Source: Thiorhodovibrio frisius
GTDB taxonomy: Bacteria; Pseudomonadota; Gammaproteobacteria; Chromatiales; Chromatiaceae
Direction: 5' to 3'
NCBI RefSeq assembly: GCF_033954835.1
Contig: NZ_CP121471.1
Location: 1,178,001-1,242,000, forward strand
DNA: 64,000 bases
Shown: positions 9,506-17,658 of the stretch, in pieces
Numbering within the stretch: position 1 is the stretch's first letter
How the letters are laid out: the number at the start of each line of letters is the position of its first letter
Notes under the pieces: generated by a model
The model's input: the letters and a program-made list of their open reading frames with translations, nothing else
The model's database searches: none
What the model was told of the DNA's origin: nothing
Position numbers and translations under genes: made by a program

Positions 9506-9670
9506 ATGGGGTGCAGCCCCGGGGACAGTCAGTGCCTTTCCAGCGAGCAACCGCCCCACACGTTGAAGGTGGCGCCCTTCCGCTTGGGCAAGTACGAGGT
9601 CACCCAGGCCCAATGGCGGGCGGTGACGGGCAAGAACCCATCCTCCTTCAAGGGCGATGACCGTCCGGTG
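9506..9670 (+). pseudogene. Fragment of a formylglycine-generating-enzyme (FGE-sulfatase) domain
   Basis: About 55 codons match the start of FGE-sulfatase (SUMF1-type) domains: 'MGCSPGDSQC' followed by 'FRLGKYEVTQAQWRAVTG' and 'NPSSFKGDDRPV'. The expected continuation (V-x-x-V-S-W) is absent. The match ends at a poly-G run near 9670, where an unrelated minus-strand fragment begins. There is no full domain and no catalytic cysteine region, so this is a relic. Bases 9318-9505, between draT and this fragment, hold no gene that I recognise. Confidence 0.6.
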
Positions 9671-10007
9671 GGGGGGTGCCGTTGATGCGGATGTAGTTGA
9701 TGTCGGTGGTGATCTTCTTGCTGAACAGCCCCGGCCGCTCGCACAGCGCCGCGATCATGTCGAACAGGTGCTTGACCTTGGCCCGCGGCAGCTCGCGCCG
9801 ATAGATGTCGCGCACGATCACTTCCAGCACATAGCGCGCCTTGACCAGGGCGAAGGGCAGATCGACACGGGCGATGTCGATGGCGCGCTTGACCTCTCCG
9901 GTCAACTGGCGGTCGGCGATGGTCTCAAGCCGGGTCTCCAGGGCGCCCAGGCGTTGCTCAATGAGGGAGAGAAAACCCTGGGGTTCCATGGGTGATCCCG
10001 CTTTCAT
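9671..10007 (-). pseudogene. N-terminal fragment of a DUF4145-like protein
   Basis: On the minus strand an open frame begins 'MEPQGFLSLIEQRLGALETR' (alternative starts at 10007 and 9989). It runs through 'FALVKARYVLEVIVRDIYRR' to 'KITTDINYIRINGT', then loses similarity at the poly-G junction near 9671. The helical pattern and the 'VKARYVLE' and 'NYIRINGN'-type ending resemble the DUF4145-like domain found in front of effector domains. By recollection of such fusions this piece could once have been the N-terminus of a protein whose C-terminus was the FGE domain now on the other strand. Truncation makes function unlikely. Confidence 0.4.
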
Positions 10008-10090
10008 GGATGCCGATCTCTGGGTTTTCTTCCGCGCGGACAATAGCACCTGTTAAGTGGCCCGCCAAAATCGCTGAGAAAGGATGCGGT

Positions 10091-10132
10091 GAATACGCGA
10101 ATCGCATCTGTCGAAAGCGATGCGGCGTATTC
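10091..10132. repeat. Two-tier inverted repeat upstream of vapBC
   Basis: GAATACGC at 10091-10098 pairs with GCGTATTC at 10125-10132, and inside them CGCAT pairs with ATGCG. There is no T-tract, so it is not a typical terminator. It lies in the ~350 bp gene-free stretch between the DUF4145-like relic and vapB, where I see nothing else. Confidence 0.4.
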
Positions 10133-10356
10133 CTGCGCGGGTTTGCTATGAACGGTGAGGTATCACGATTGATGCGGTTCCGCTCCTGCTCAACCCGTCC
10201 CGGGCTTTGCTTCCGCCCGACCGAAGCCCCGCCGCCCCCCGGTCGTGCGGAGGCAGTCGGAACGACGATCGATGCCCGATCCCGGACACCACGTCTTGCT
10301 CGCTCCCGGGAACAGGGCTAGCATCCGCCGACGCTATCCGAAACAGAAACCGGGTC

Positions 10357-10626
10357 ATGAACATCATACGACTTTCCAACAAGGGCCAGATCTTCATTCC
10401 GGACGCGGTGCGCGCGCGGCACCATTGGGAGACCGGCACCGAGCTGATCCTGGATGACCGGGGCGACGCCCTGATCCTGCGGGCCGCCAAACCCTTTGCC
10501 CCCACCCGGGTCGAGGACGGGCTGGGCTGTACCGGCTATCAAGGATCGGCCCGAACCCTGGAGGAGATGGACGCCGGGATCGAGTCCGAGCTGCGCCGGC
10601 GCTGGCGGGAGGACGGAGCCTCGTGA
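10357..10626 (+). CDS. vapB: VapB-type antitoxin, AbrB/MazE fold
   Basis: This 89-residue protein has an N-terminal swapped-hairpin AbrB domain: 'IIRLSNKGQIFIPDAVR' then 'GTELILDDRGDALILR'. A C-terminal tail, 'GYQGSARTLEEMDAGIESEL', is the part that normally wraps the toxin. The start is the ATG at 10357, since earlier codons lack coding character. It overlaps vapC by four bases, as is usual for these modules. By family behaviour it should bind VapC and repress its own promoter, probably at inverted repeats just upstream. Confidence 0.85.
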   Translation: MNIIRLSNKGQIFIPDAVRARHHWETGTELILDDRGDALILRAAKPFAPTRVEDGLGCTGYQGSARTLEEMDAGIESELRRRWREDGAS

Positions 10627-11012
10627 TCGCGGTCGACACCAACGTGCTGGTTCGTTACGTCACCAACGATGATCCGGATCAGGCCCAGCGGGCTGTCAAT
10701 ATGCTCGCCGGATCACAGACTGTCTTCATCCCCCATTCGGTGCTTCTGGAGATGGAGTGGGTGCTGCGCGCCGTCTACGACCTGGATCGCGCAGCGATTC
10801 TCACCGCCTTCCGCCAGGTTCTCGGATTGCCGAATACCCAGGTGGATGCGCCCGGACTCGTCGCCCTGACGTTGGAGCGCTACGAGCAAGGGTTCGACTT
10901 CGCCGACGCGCTCCATGTCGCTCTGGCTGGCAGCGCCTCGCCGCTCTTCACCTTTGACAGCCGTTTCGCGCGCCTCGCGGACGCCGCGGGGCTTGCGGTG
11001 GAGATCCTGTAA
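10623..11012 (+). CDS. vapC: VapC-type PIN-domain ribonuclease toxin
   Basis: This 129-residue PIN domain has the expected acidic residues in 'MIAVDTNVLVRYVTNDD' (first Asp), 'LLEMEWVLR' (Glu), 'FDFADALHVALA' (Asp) and 'FTFDSRFAR' (Asp). The GTG start overlaps the vapB stop. VapC toxins cleave tRNA or rRNA when freed from VapB. All catalytic acids are present, so the module looks functional although it lies between degraded fragments. Toxin-antitoxin pairs often persist in such scars because their loss is harmful. Confidence 0.88.
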   Translation: MIAVDTNVLVRYVTNDDPDQAQRAVNMLAGSQTVFIPHSVLLEMEWVLRAVYDLDRAAILTAFRQVLGLPNTQVDAPGLVALTLERYEQGFDFADALHVALAGSASPLFTFDSRFARLADAAGLAVEIL

Positions 11013-11091
11013 CTGATTTTACCCCAGCAGACCGACCAAAATCCCTCGCTACTACAGGGCTGGCGGGCGATTTTTGGTTTCACGCGGGTGG

Positions 11092-11289
11092 CTACATCGT
11101 GACTTGCAGGAGCTCCAGAATCTGTTCTTGCTCGGGTGTTGGGGTAGTATTCTGATCGAACTCGACACCGTTGACCGCCACGCGATTGCGCGTGATCTGC
11201 GCCAAGCAATCAATCACCCCGCGGAATGTCCAGCGTCTCTCTTCGCCTTTGCCATCGTTGGCAAATAGCGCAGCCAAGCGTTGTTCCAT
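11092..11289 (-). pseudogene. Probable C-terminal fragment of an insertion-sequence transposase
   Basis: The minus-strand frame 'MEQRLAALFAN' ... 'RWTFRGVIDCLAQITRNRV' ... 'FDQNTTPTPEQEQILELLQV' resembles the C-terminal ends of IS1634/IS4-type DDE transposases, which often finish with a T-P-x-x-E-Q/Q-ILDLL-like tail. The identification is by pattern and is not firm. It abuts the cas1 fragment at its start. The ~80 bp between it and vapC (11013-11091) could hold the element's terminal repeat, but I could not pair it with a second end. Confidence 0.4.
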
Positions 11290-11420
11290 GTACCTGTTCC
11301 AAGTAACAGGCAGGTCGTGTTGGCAATTGGAATGTTCCAGTAAAGTGCGCGCTTGCCTTCATCGGTGACATATTCGACACGGCCACCGTTTACCAGAACT
11401 CGACAGTGCTCTAGGTGTCC
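11289..11420 (-). pseudogene. cas1: Fragment of a subtype I-F cas1 gene
   Basis: Forty-four codons read 'HLEHCRVLVNGGRVEYVTDE', then 'GKRALYWNIPIANTT' and 'LLLGTGT'. This is the highly conserved N-terminal block of subtype I-F Cas1, the CRISPR adaptation integrase. The match stops right after GTGT, where the transposase-like fragment begins, and nothing Cas1-like precedes the HLEHC. No active-site acids are present and no repeats or other cas genes are seen nearby. It is a relic of a lost CRISPR-Cas locus. Confidence 0.65.
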
Positions 11421-11732
11421 AGTCCCGGAAGATAATTCCGCGTGATTCACGGTGACCGTGCTAAGAAATGTTGTCTGACCGTCTTGTTTTTGCTCCTTTT
11501 CCGAAAGGCAGCAGGTAACTTTCATCCGCCGGGGTGACCGGGACCATGAGCGTTAGGACGGGGGCTGGGGCGCCGTGGTGATAGCCGCGGCGATACCCTG
11601 GGGGTAGACTGGGCTGCGGTGGTGTTTCGGGATTGGGTTTTTGCGGTTGGACCCGCGCGCCGGGCAGAGGGTTAAGTGTTAAAGGATTCCAGCAAGCTGT
11701 TGAACTGCCATCTGGGCGGAGCTGAGGGCATT
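11421..11732. other. Gene-free stretch before the GGDEF regulator gene
   Basis: I see no convincing gene here. A minus-strand frame from 11525 merges into the cas1 fragment but its first ~35 codons match nothing I know. The right part (about 11540-11640) is strongly G-rich on the plus strand. The promoter of the following regulator gene probably lies near the right edge, but I cannot point to clear -35/-10 boxes. Confidence 0.4.
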
Positions 11733-12626
11733 ATGCGTTCAATGACATCTTATTCTGTGCTCTTTGTTGAGGATAACGAAGAGGATTATCTTCAGGTTAA
11801 TGCGCTGCTTGAGCAGATACCAGGCACGGAGTATCGCGTGCGCTGGGCTCGCACGGTTGAGGACGCCGAGACCCTGGTTGTGGAGTCTGATCCCCAAGCT
11901 TTTGATCTGTGTCTGGTGGGGGACCATGCTGGCGAGGGCGCCGGCATTCGGTTTATTTCGGCTCACAGCGCGGATATTGAGTTTCCGCCGATGATTTTCT
12001 TGGCAGATCAGGCTGATGCTGACATTGACCAGGCGGCACTGGATGCGGGCGCGATGGACTATCTGCATAAGTCGGAGTTGAGCCTCAGCTTGGTTGAGCG
12101 GTCAATCCGTTATTGCGTGGCGCAACATGCGACGAAACAGGAGTTGGTCAAATTAGCCACCATTGATCCGCTGACCGGGATTTTGAATCGCCGGGCGTTA
12201 TACGATTTGGGCGATAAAGAGTTTGATCGCGCGACCCGATATGGGCATCCTCTTAGCCTGCTGCTGATTGCTGTTGATCGTTTTAAGGATGTGAATGGCA
12301 CTTTTGGCCATGAGGTTGGTGATAAGGCGCTTCATTCGGTTGTCGCAACCGTGCTTGCGGCAATCCGGGAGACGGATGTCTTCGGGCGCTTTGGCGGGAG
12401 TGAGTTTCTGTTGATTCTTCCGCACACCGATGTTGGCGGCGCCTCCCTGCTTGCCGAGCGCATCAAAGATGGGGTGAAAAAGCAGCCGATCATGCAGGGC
12501 AGTGCAGTGATCGAACTCTCGGTGAGTTGTGGCGTGTCCGCCACATCCGAACAAGCCGGGTTTTTCGACGAGCTGGTTGTTTGTGCGGATCGAGCGCTGT
12601 ATCAGGACAAGCCCACGGTTGTTTAG
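11733..12626 (+). CDS. Response regulator with GGDEF domain, degenerate GGSEF signature
   Basis: This 297-residue protein has a receiver domain (about 8-130), beginning 'VLFVEDNEEDYLQV' with a candidate phospho-acceptor Asp in 'CLVGDHAG'. A GGDEF domain follows (about 140-295; 'DPLTGILNRRALYD'). The signature reads GGSEF rather than GGDEF or GGEEF, which replaces the metal-binding acid and usually abolishes cyclic-di-GMP synthesis. An RETD motif five residues upstream fits the inhibitory RxxD site, so it may act as a c-di-GMP sensor instead. The ATG at 11733 has a GAGG site just upstream; a GTG at 11676 is an alternative. It stands alone with no adjacent kinase. Confidence 0.82.
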   Translation: MRSMTSYSVLFVEDNEEDYLQVNALLEQIPGTEYRVRWARTVEDAETLVVESDPQAFDLCLVGDHAGEGAGIRFISAHSADIEFPPMIFLADQADADIDQAALDAGAMDYLHKSELSLSLVERSIRYCVAQHATKQELVKLATIDPLTGILNRRALYDLGDKEFDRATRYGHPLSLLLIAVDRFKDVNGTFGHEVGDKALHSVVATVLAAIRETDVFGRFGGSEFLLILPHTDVGGASLLAERIKDGVKKQPIMQGSAVIELSVSCGVSATSEQAGFFDELVVCADRALYQDKPTVV

Positions 12627-12785
12627 CGCGGCTTGGGTTAACCGCGATGCCGTTCCCCGGTCTCACCCCGTCCGTGCCATCCGGGTAGAATGCAGCCTTT
12701 CTGATCCGATACCCGGTCTGGCGCTTTTCCGGCACAGGGCCCGACATTGGAATCTGTCGCAACCACCTTGTAAGGAGTTTAATCC

Positions 12786-13034
12786 ATGGGGACTAACATC
12801 ATTTTGCTGCTCGCGCTGATCGCCATGATCGCCATCTGGATCTGGCTGTTTCGCGATGACGAGGGCCCTGTCAAGACCGGCCGGCTGACCGGCAAGCTGA
12901 GTGGTTCAATACCCGGATCGACCATTCGCATCAAGGCCACACCGCCCGAGAATGAGGCTACCGCCAACCAGGCTGAGGCCGAGACTCAGGTCGAGGCTCG
13001 GGTCGATGCGGGCGCGGTTGAAAAGAAGGACTGA
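12786..13034 (+). CDS. Small single-span membrane protein
   Basis: This 82-residue protein has one hydrophobic helix at residues ~4-21 ('IILLLALIAMIAIWIWLF'), a basic/polar segment and an acidic Ala/Glu-rich tail. It has a very good ribosome site (AAGGAG, nine bases before the ATG), which supports real translation. The family is not recognised. It probably sits in the inner membrane with the charged tail in the cytoplasm. It converges on the iron ABC transporter operon. Confidence 0.65.
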   Translation: MGTNIILLLALIAMIAIWIWLFRDDEGPVKTGRLTGKLSGSIPGSTIRIKATPPENEATANQAEAETQVEARVDAGAVEKKD

Positions 13035-13058
13035 GTCGTCCTGGTGACAGGTCCGCGC

Positions 13059-14156
13059 TCAGGCGCCTGACGCGCACTCGAAAACCACCAGGTGGTCCAG
13101 CTCGGCACGGATGCCGACCTGGGTGCCGGGCGGAAAGTCATCGTGACTGGGCGCCAGTGACAGCAGCCGGCGACCGCTATCCAGTTCCAGGGTGCAGAGA
13201 TATTCGGCTCCGCGAAAGGCGCGCTCTGTGACCAGTGCGGTGTTCTCTTCACATTGGGCGCAAATGAGGTCATCCGGGCGCACCAGCACTTCAATCTCAG
13301 TGCCCGGCGGCAGGGCGATGCGATTCTGGCCGCGCAGCACGCCAAGCTCGGTGGAAACGCGTTGCTCGTCGATCACCTGGCCCGGCAGGAACTCGCCCTG
13401 CCCGATAAAATCGGCCACGAAGCGATCTGCCGGCTGGTGGTAAAGCTCAAAGCCCGTGCCGGTCTGATGAATGCGTCCGGCGCGCATCACACTGATGCGA
13501 TCCGCCATGGCAAAAGCCTCAAGCTGATCATGAGTCACCAGGATGGCCGTGACCCCTTCATGGCGCAGCAGCGCGCGGATTTCCCGTGCAAGGGCTTCGC
13601 GCAGCTCCACATCCATGCTGGAGAAGGGCTCATCGAGCAACAGCATCCGCGGTCGTGGCGCCAGCGCCCGAGCCAGAGCAACGCGCTGCTGCATGCCGCC
13701 GGACAGCTCATGCGGATGCAACCGTGCCGCCTCGACAAGACCAACCAGCTCCAGCAGCTCGGCCACCCGCTGCTCGCGCGCGCGCCGAGCGAGTCGGCGC
13801 AGGCCAAAGCCGATGTTCTTCGCCACGGTCAGATGGGGAAAGAGCGCGAAATCCTGAAATACCATGCCGATCTGGCGGCGCTCTGCTGGCAGGCTGAACC
13901 CGGGTCTGGACACCGGCACGCCACCGAGCAGAATCTCTCCCGTCATCACCGGCTCAAAGCCCGCGATGGCTCGCAGCAGCGTGGTCTTGCCACAGCCGCT
14001 CGGCCCGAGCAGGCAGCCAATTCGGCCCTGATCCAGCTCAAGATGGGCATCCCGTACCACGGGTGCGCCCCCATAGCCGAGGCTGACACCCCGTGCCAGC
14101 AAAGGGGTGGCTTCAGTCGCCGTCGCGAACTGCAACTTGTCACCAGAGTCAGTCAT
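13059..14156 (-). CDS. fbpC: Fe(III) ABC transporter ATP-binding protein
   Basis: This ABC ATPase has about 365 residues. It shows Walker A 'LLGPSGCGKTTLL', Q-loop 'QIGMVFQDFALFPHLTVAKN', signature 'LSGGMQQRVALARAL', Walker B 'MLLLDEPFSSMD' and H-loop 'ILVTHDQLEAFAMADR', with a C-terminal regulatory TOBE-like region (about 265-365). It powers the FbpB-type permease encoded just upstream. The ATG at 14156 is used; another at 14207 would add 17 residues and neither has a clear ribosome site. It is the last gene of the substrate-binding - permease - ATPase operon. Its closest functional class is FbpC/FutC; 2-aminoethylphosphonate or thiamine relatives are less likely given the binding protein. 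Confidence 0.85.
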   Translation of the reverse strand: MTDSGDKLQFATATEATPLLARGVSLGYGGAPVVRDAHLELDQGRIGCLLGPSGCGKTTLLRAIAGFEPVMTGEILLGGVPVSRPGFSLPAERRQIGMVFQDFALFPHLTVAKNIGFGLRRLARRAREQRVAELLELVGLVEAARLHPHELSGGMQQRVALARALAPRPRMLLLDEPFSSMDVELREALAREIRALLRHEGVTAILVTHDQLEAFAMADRISVMRAGRIHQTGTGFELYHQPADRFVADFIGQGEFLPGQVIDEQRVSTELGVLRGQNRIALPPGTEIEVLVRPDDLICAQCEENTALVTERAFRGAEYLCTLELDSGRRLLSLAPSHDDFPPGTQVGIRAELDHLVVFECASGA

Positions 14157-14222
14157 GTTGTTCGTTTCGCCATTGCCGAGTGCTGGCGCCAAAGCCGCCA
14201 TGCACAATCCACAAGAAACGGC

Positions 14223-15893
14223 CTAATGCCCACTGCCAGCTTCTGCAAGCCGCGAGCGCGTAATGGCCCGGCTCAGCAGCACCACGGGCAGCAAGCCCGC
14301 CAGCACGATCATCAGGGCGGCTGGGCCAGAATCGGCCAAGCGTTCATCGGCCGCCAGTTCATAGGCGCGCACCGCCAGGGTGTTGAAATCAAAGGGACGC
14401 AGAATCAGGGTCGCGGGCAGTTCTTTCAGGACATCCACAAACACCAGTAGCCCAGCCGTGAGCAGGCTGCCGCGCAGCATGGGGATATGCACCCGCCACA
14501 GCGTCTGCCCCGGCGCCAGCCCCAGGGAGCGGCTGGCGTCATCAATGGCTGGGCGAATCTTGCCCAGACCGGATTCCACTGTTTGCAACGCAACGGCTAG
14601 AAAGCGCACCAGATAGGCAAAGATGAGTGCAAACAGCGTTCCGCTCAGCAGCAGGCCGGTGGACAGGCCAAACCAGTCACGCATCCGCGCATCAAGGGCA
14701 TGGTCCAGCCAGGCGAAGGGAATCAGTACGCCCACGGCGATCACAGTGCCCGGCACTGCGTAACCCAGCCCGGCCACCCGCGCACTGAGGCGCACGCTGG
14801 TGGCCGGATAAAGCCGTTTGCCATAGCCGACCAGCAGTGCCAGCAGGACCGCCAGCAGCGCCGCGCTGGCGGCCAGCGCCAGGCTGTTGATCGCCAGCCG
14901 CCAGAAGCCGTCACTGGCCCCGTCCGTGGCAAAGGACCAGGACCAGAACGCCAGTTGCCCCGCCGGCAGCAGAAAACCCAACAACAGCGGCAGCAGGCAA
15001 AACAGCCAGGCCAGCGCGCCGCTTGCGCCGCGCAGTCGCAGTCGGCGGATGCTCTGCTCGCGGCTCCCGGTGGCGTGATAACGCGCCCCGGCCCGCGACC
15101 AGCCTTCCAGCACCATCAGCACCAAGACAAAACCGAGCAACACCGCCGCCAGTTGCGCCGCCGCTGCTGGATTGCCCAACCCAAACCAGGTGCGGAAAAT
15201 GCCGGTGGTAAAGGTCGCGACCCCGAAGTACTCCACAGTGCCATAGTCGGCCAGGGTTTCCATCAGCGCCAGCGCCAGACCGGCCACCACCGCCGGTCGG
15301 GCCAGCGGCAGTGCCAGGGTCAGAAAGGTGCGCCAGGGGCCATTGCCCAGCGTGCGACTCACCTCCAGTACCGCCAGCGACTGACTCAGAAAAGCCGCCC
15401 GCGCCAGCATGTAGACATAGGGGTAGAGCACCAAGGACAGCATGACCGCAGCCCCCGGCAGCGAGCGTACTTGCGGGAACCAATAGTCCCCATAGCCCCA
15501 GCCCATCAGCGCACGCAGGCCGGATTGCACCGGCCCGGCCACATCCAGCATCCCGGTGTAGGTGTAGGCGATGATGTAGGCCGGCATCGCCATGGGCAGC
15601 AGCAGCGCCCACTCGAACAGCCCGCGCCCCGGAAACTGGCACATGGTGGTTAGCCAGGCGGTTCCCACGCCGCCAATCAGGGTGCCGAGCGCCACGCCCA
15701 GCATCAGCAGCAGTGAGTTGATGACATAGTCCGCCAGCACCGTATTGACCAGGTGCTGCCAGACATCACCAGCGGGCACGAACAGGAAGCCCACCACCAC
15801 CAGCACGGGCAGCGCCAGCACGGTCGCAAGCGCGACTGTGACAGGCGGCCACCAGGAGGCTGAAGGGAGACGGGCGAAGGCAGACACAACCAT
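14223..15893 (-). CDS. fbpB: Fe(III) ABC transporter permease, double domain
   Basis: This 556-residue polytopic inner-membrane protein has two homologous permease halves, each of about six helices. Each half carries the EAA-type coupling loop: 'EVSRTLGNGPWRTFLTLALP' in the first and 'DDASRSLGLAPGQTLWRVHI' in the second. Fused double permeases are typical of the FbpB/SfuB iron family. It forms the channel for ferric iron delivered by the periplasmic binding protein upstream. Only ~66 bp separate it from fbpC. Spacing to fbpA is about 90 bp, with no terminator visible. Confidence 0.85.
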   Translation of the reverse strand: MVVSAFARLPSASWWPPVTVALATVLALPVLVVVGFLFVPAGDVWQHLVNTVLADYVINSLLLMLGVALGTLIGGVGTAWLTTMCQFPGRGLFEWALLLPMAMPAYIIAYTYTGMLDVAGPVQSGLRALMGWGYGDYWFPQVRSLPGAAVMLSLVLYPYVYMLARAAFLSQSLAVLEVSRTLGNGPWRTFLTLALPLARPAVVAGLALALMETLADYGTVEYFGVATFTTGIFRTWFGLGNPAAAAQLAAVLLGFVLVLMVLEGWSRAGARYHATGSREQSIRRLRLRGASGALAWLFCLLPLLLGFLLPAGQLAFWSWSFATDGASDGFWRLAINSLALAASAALLAVLLALLVGYGKRLYPATSVRLSARVAGLGYAVPGTVIAVGVLIPFAWLDHALDARMRDWFGLSTGLLLSGTLFALIFAYLVRFLAVALQTVESGLGKIRPAIDDASRSLGLAPGQTLWRVHIPMLRGSLLTAGLLVFVDVLKELPATLILRPFDFNTLAVRAYELAADERLADSGPAALMIVLAGLLPVVLLSRAITRSRLAEAGSGH

Positions 15894-15983
15894 GGCGGCA
15901 ATCTAGCACTCGACTCGCTGGGTTCCAAGCGGGCGGCGCGGTGATGACCCTCACGTTGACCGGCCGCCCTGCTCTGACAGCCC

Positions 15984-17102
15984 TTACTTCCAGCCCGCCC
16001 GATCCATCAACAGCACCGCCTCGCCGTTAAGTTCGCCCAGGGTTTCAAGGTTGAGATCGTCGGCCTTGAACTCCCCCCATTCGGCCAGCACCGGGCTGAT
16101 CTCCACGCCCTCGCGCACCGGGTACTCGCCATTGGCCTGGGCATACCAGGCCTGGGACTCAGGGTTTAACAGGAACTCAATCAGCTGCACGGCGGCCTCT
16201 TTGTTTTTGGCCGCAGCCGTGACTGCCGCGCCACTGACATTCACATGCGCGCCGCGACCGTCCTGATTTGGCCAGAAAATCGCCATCTGCTCAGCGGGTT
16301 CGCGCTCGGCGGGGTCATCGGAGGTCAGCATGCCGGCCAGGTAGTAGGTGTTGGCGATGGCGAGGTCGCACTCACCGACTGCGGCGGCCTTGATCTGATC
16401 GCGGTCGCCGCCCATGGGTGGGCGTGCCATGTTCTCGACCAGCCCCTTGGCCCAGGTCTCAGTGGCCTCTTCGCCATTGGCGAAGATCAGCGAGGCCACC
16501 AGCGATTGGTTGTAGACATTGCTGGAGGAGCGAATGCAAATGCGCTTCTTCCACTTGGAATCGGCCAGATCCTCGTAGGTGGACAGCTCGCTCGGATCGA
16601 CGCGCTCGGGCACATAGATGATGGGGCGCGCGCGCAAGGACAGGCCAACCCAGTGACCGTCCGAATCGCGATAATTTTCCGGCACCGCTGAGGTGATGGT
16701 GGCGGACTCGACCCCTTGGGTCAGCCCCGCTTCTTTGGCGCGATGCAGATTGCCGGCATCGACCGTCAGTAACACATCAGCCGGACTCTTTGCGCCCTCG
16801 CTTTTTAGCCGCTGCAGCAGGGCATCCGCCTTGCCGGTGACCAGGTTCACCTCGATACCGGTCTGCTCGCTGAAACGATCAAGCAGCGGTTTGATCAGTG
16901 CCTCCTTGCGCGCGGAGTAGAGATTCACCTCAGCCCCCGCGTCCTCTGACGTAGCCATGGCCGTCTTGGCTCCCAGCGCTGCTCCAAGGGTGACACCTAG
17001 CAGCGCACTCAAAGAGATGGCTGCCCAACGTGGATGTCTGTCAGAACAATAATCTCCAGCGTCAGCACGCACCCCAGGGTCTGGCATTCTCAAATCATCC
17101 AT
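15984..17102 (-). CDS. fbpA: Fe(III) ABC transporter periplasmic substrate-binding protein
   Basis: This 372-residue protein has a Sec signal peptide (hydrophobic segment about 25-46, likely cut after 'KTAMA'). The mature part begins with 'EVNLYSARKEALIKPLLDRF', as in FutA/FbpA ferric-binding proteins. 'IANTYYLAGM' carries the paired tyrosines that coordinate iron in this family. The ATG at 17102 follows an AGAGGAA ribosome site; upstream in-frame codons lie beyond a good promoter. It is the first gene of the fbp operon. The sufBCD operon is divergent from it, placing iron uptake next to iron-sulfur assembly. Confidence 0.87.
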   Translation of the reverse strand: MDDLRMPDPGVRADAGDYCSDRHPRWAAISLSALLGVTLGAALGAKTAMATSEDAGAEVNLYSARKEALIKPLLDRFSEQTGIEVNLVTGKADALLQRLKSEGAKSPADVLLTVDAGNLHRAKEAGLTQGVESATITSAVPENYRDSDGHWVGLSLRARPIIYVPERVDPSELSTYEDLADSKWKKRICIRSSSNVYNQSLVASLIFANGEEATETWAKGLVENMARPPMGGDRDQIKAAAVGECDLAIANTYYLAGMLTSDDPAEREPAEQMAIFWPNQDGRGAHVNVSGAAVTAAAKNKEAAVQLIEFLLNPESQAWYAQANGEYPVREGVEISPVLAEWGEFKADDLNLETLGELNGEAVLLMDRAGWK

Positions 17103-17147
17103 TTCTAATTCCTCTGAACTTATTGTGGTTGAAACATCCAGTTTATA

Positions 17148-17176
17148 ATAATACGAACGATTCTTGTTAACTGCAA
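17148..17176 (-). promoter_or_regulatory. Sigma-70-type promoter of the fbp operon, possible Fur site
   Basis: On the minus strand TTGCAG (17171-17176) and TATTAT (17148-17153) are separated by exactly 17 bases, a good housekeeping promoter. The AT-rich stretch around the -10 ('CGTTCGTATTATTATAAAC') has repeated AT steps like a degenerate Fur box, which would fit iron repression. The Fur reading is weak. Confidence 0.5.
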
Positions 17177-17658
17177 GGCTTTCGACCCTGAGTCGCCCGG
17201 GCATAGAACTTGCGCTGCTTCTTGTGCAATCAACCAAGTCGAGCCAAGTGCAGCCCTTATGATCCGCGTAAGTCCTTGCCTAAAAAGCACTTTTCGCCAA
17301 TTGTCCGCACTGCGGCCGAGCTCGTTCAGTGTCGCAAAGCCGACAAGCTCGGGCGGGTTCTCGACCGCTTTGCAACCGCCTTGGGGAGGAGCCCTGGTGC
17401 GATGCAGATTTTTCGCTGCGGGGCTGGTCGCGATAGACTTTACAGTTTGCCGTCATGAAAGAGACATCAGCCCCCGTTCGCGGATCAGGCAGGCGGATCA
17501 GGTAGGCATTTGCCCGCCAATCCCCGAACCCGCACGGGCGCTCTTGAAACTCAAGGCTGAAAACGTCAATTAACCAAGCATTGCACTGAGTATTTGTCGC
17601 CCACCCCGCCACCCAGTGGCGTCAAGGGTGACGTCCGCACCAACCCGGAGCCACCGCC
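17177..17658. other. Intergenic region upstream of sufB
   Basis: About 480 bp separate the divergent fbpA promoter and sufB. A minus-strand frame (17280-17612) and a plus-strand frame (17259-17573) are open but show no family similarity and no ribosome site, so I call no gene. The region must hold the suf promoter, and family knowledge predicts IscR or Fur control. I cannot point to a clear site. No iscR/sufR-type regulator gene is present. Confidence 0.4.

Noticed and set aside
11013-11732. CRISPR array near the cas1 fragment
   Set aside because: I looked for regularly spaced 28-bp I-F-like repeats on both strands between vapC and the GGDEF gene and found none.
13254-14450. 398-codon plus-strand frame opposite fbpC and fbpB
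   Set aside because: It is antisense to well-conserved ABC transporter genes and has no protein-like pattern of its own.
17280-17612. 110-codon minus-strand frame upstream of sufB
   Set aside because: No similarity, no ribosome site, and a competing open frame on the other strand; reported only as part of the intergenic region.
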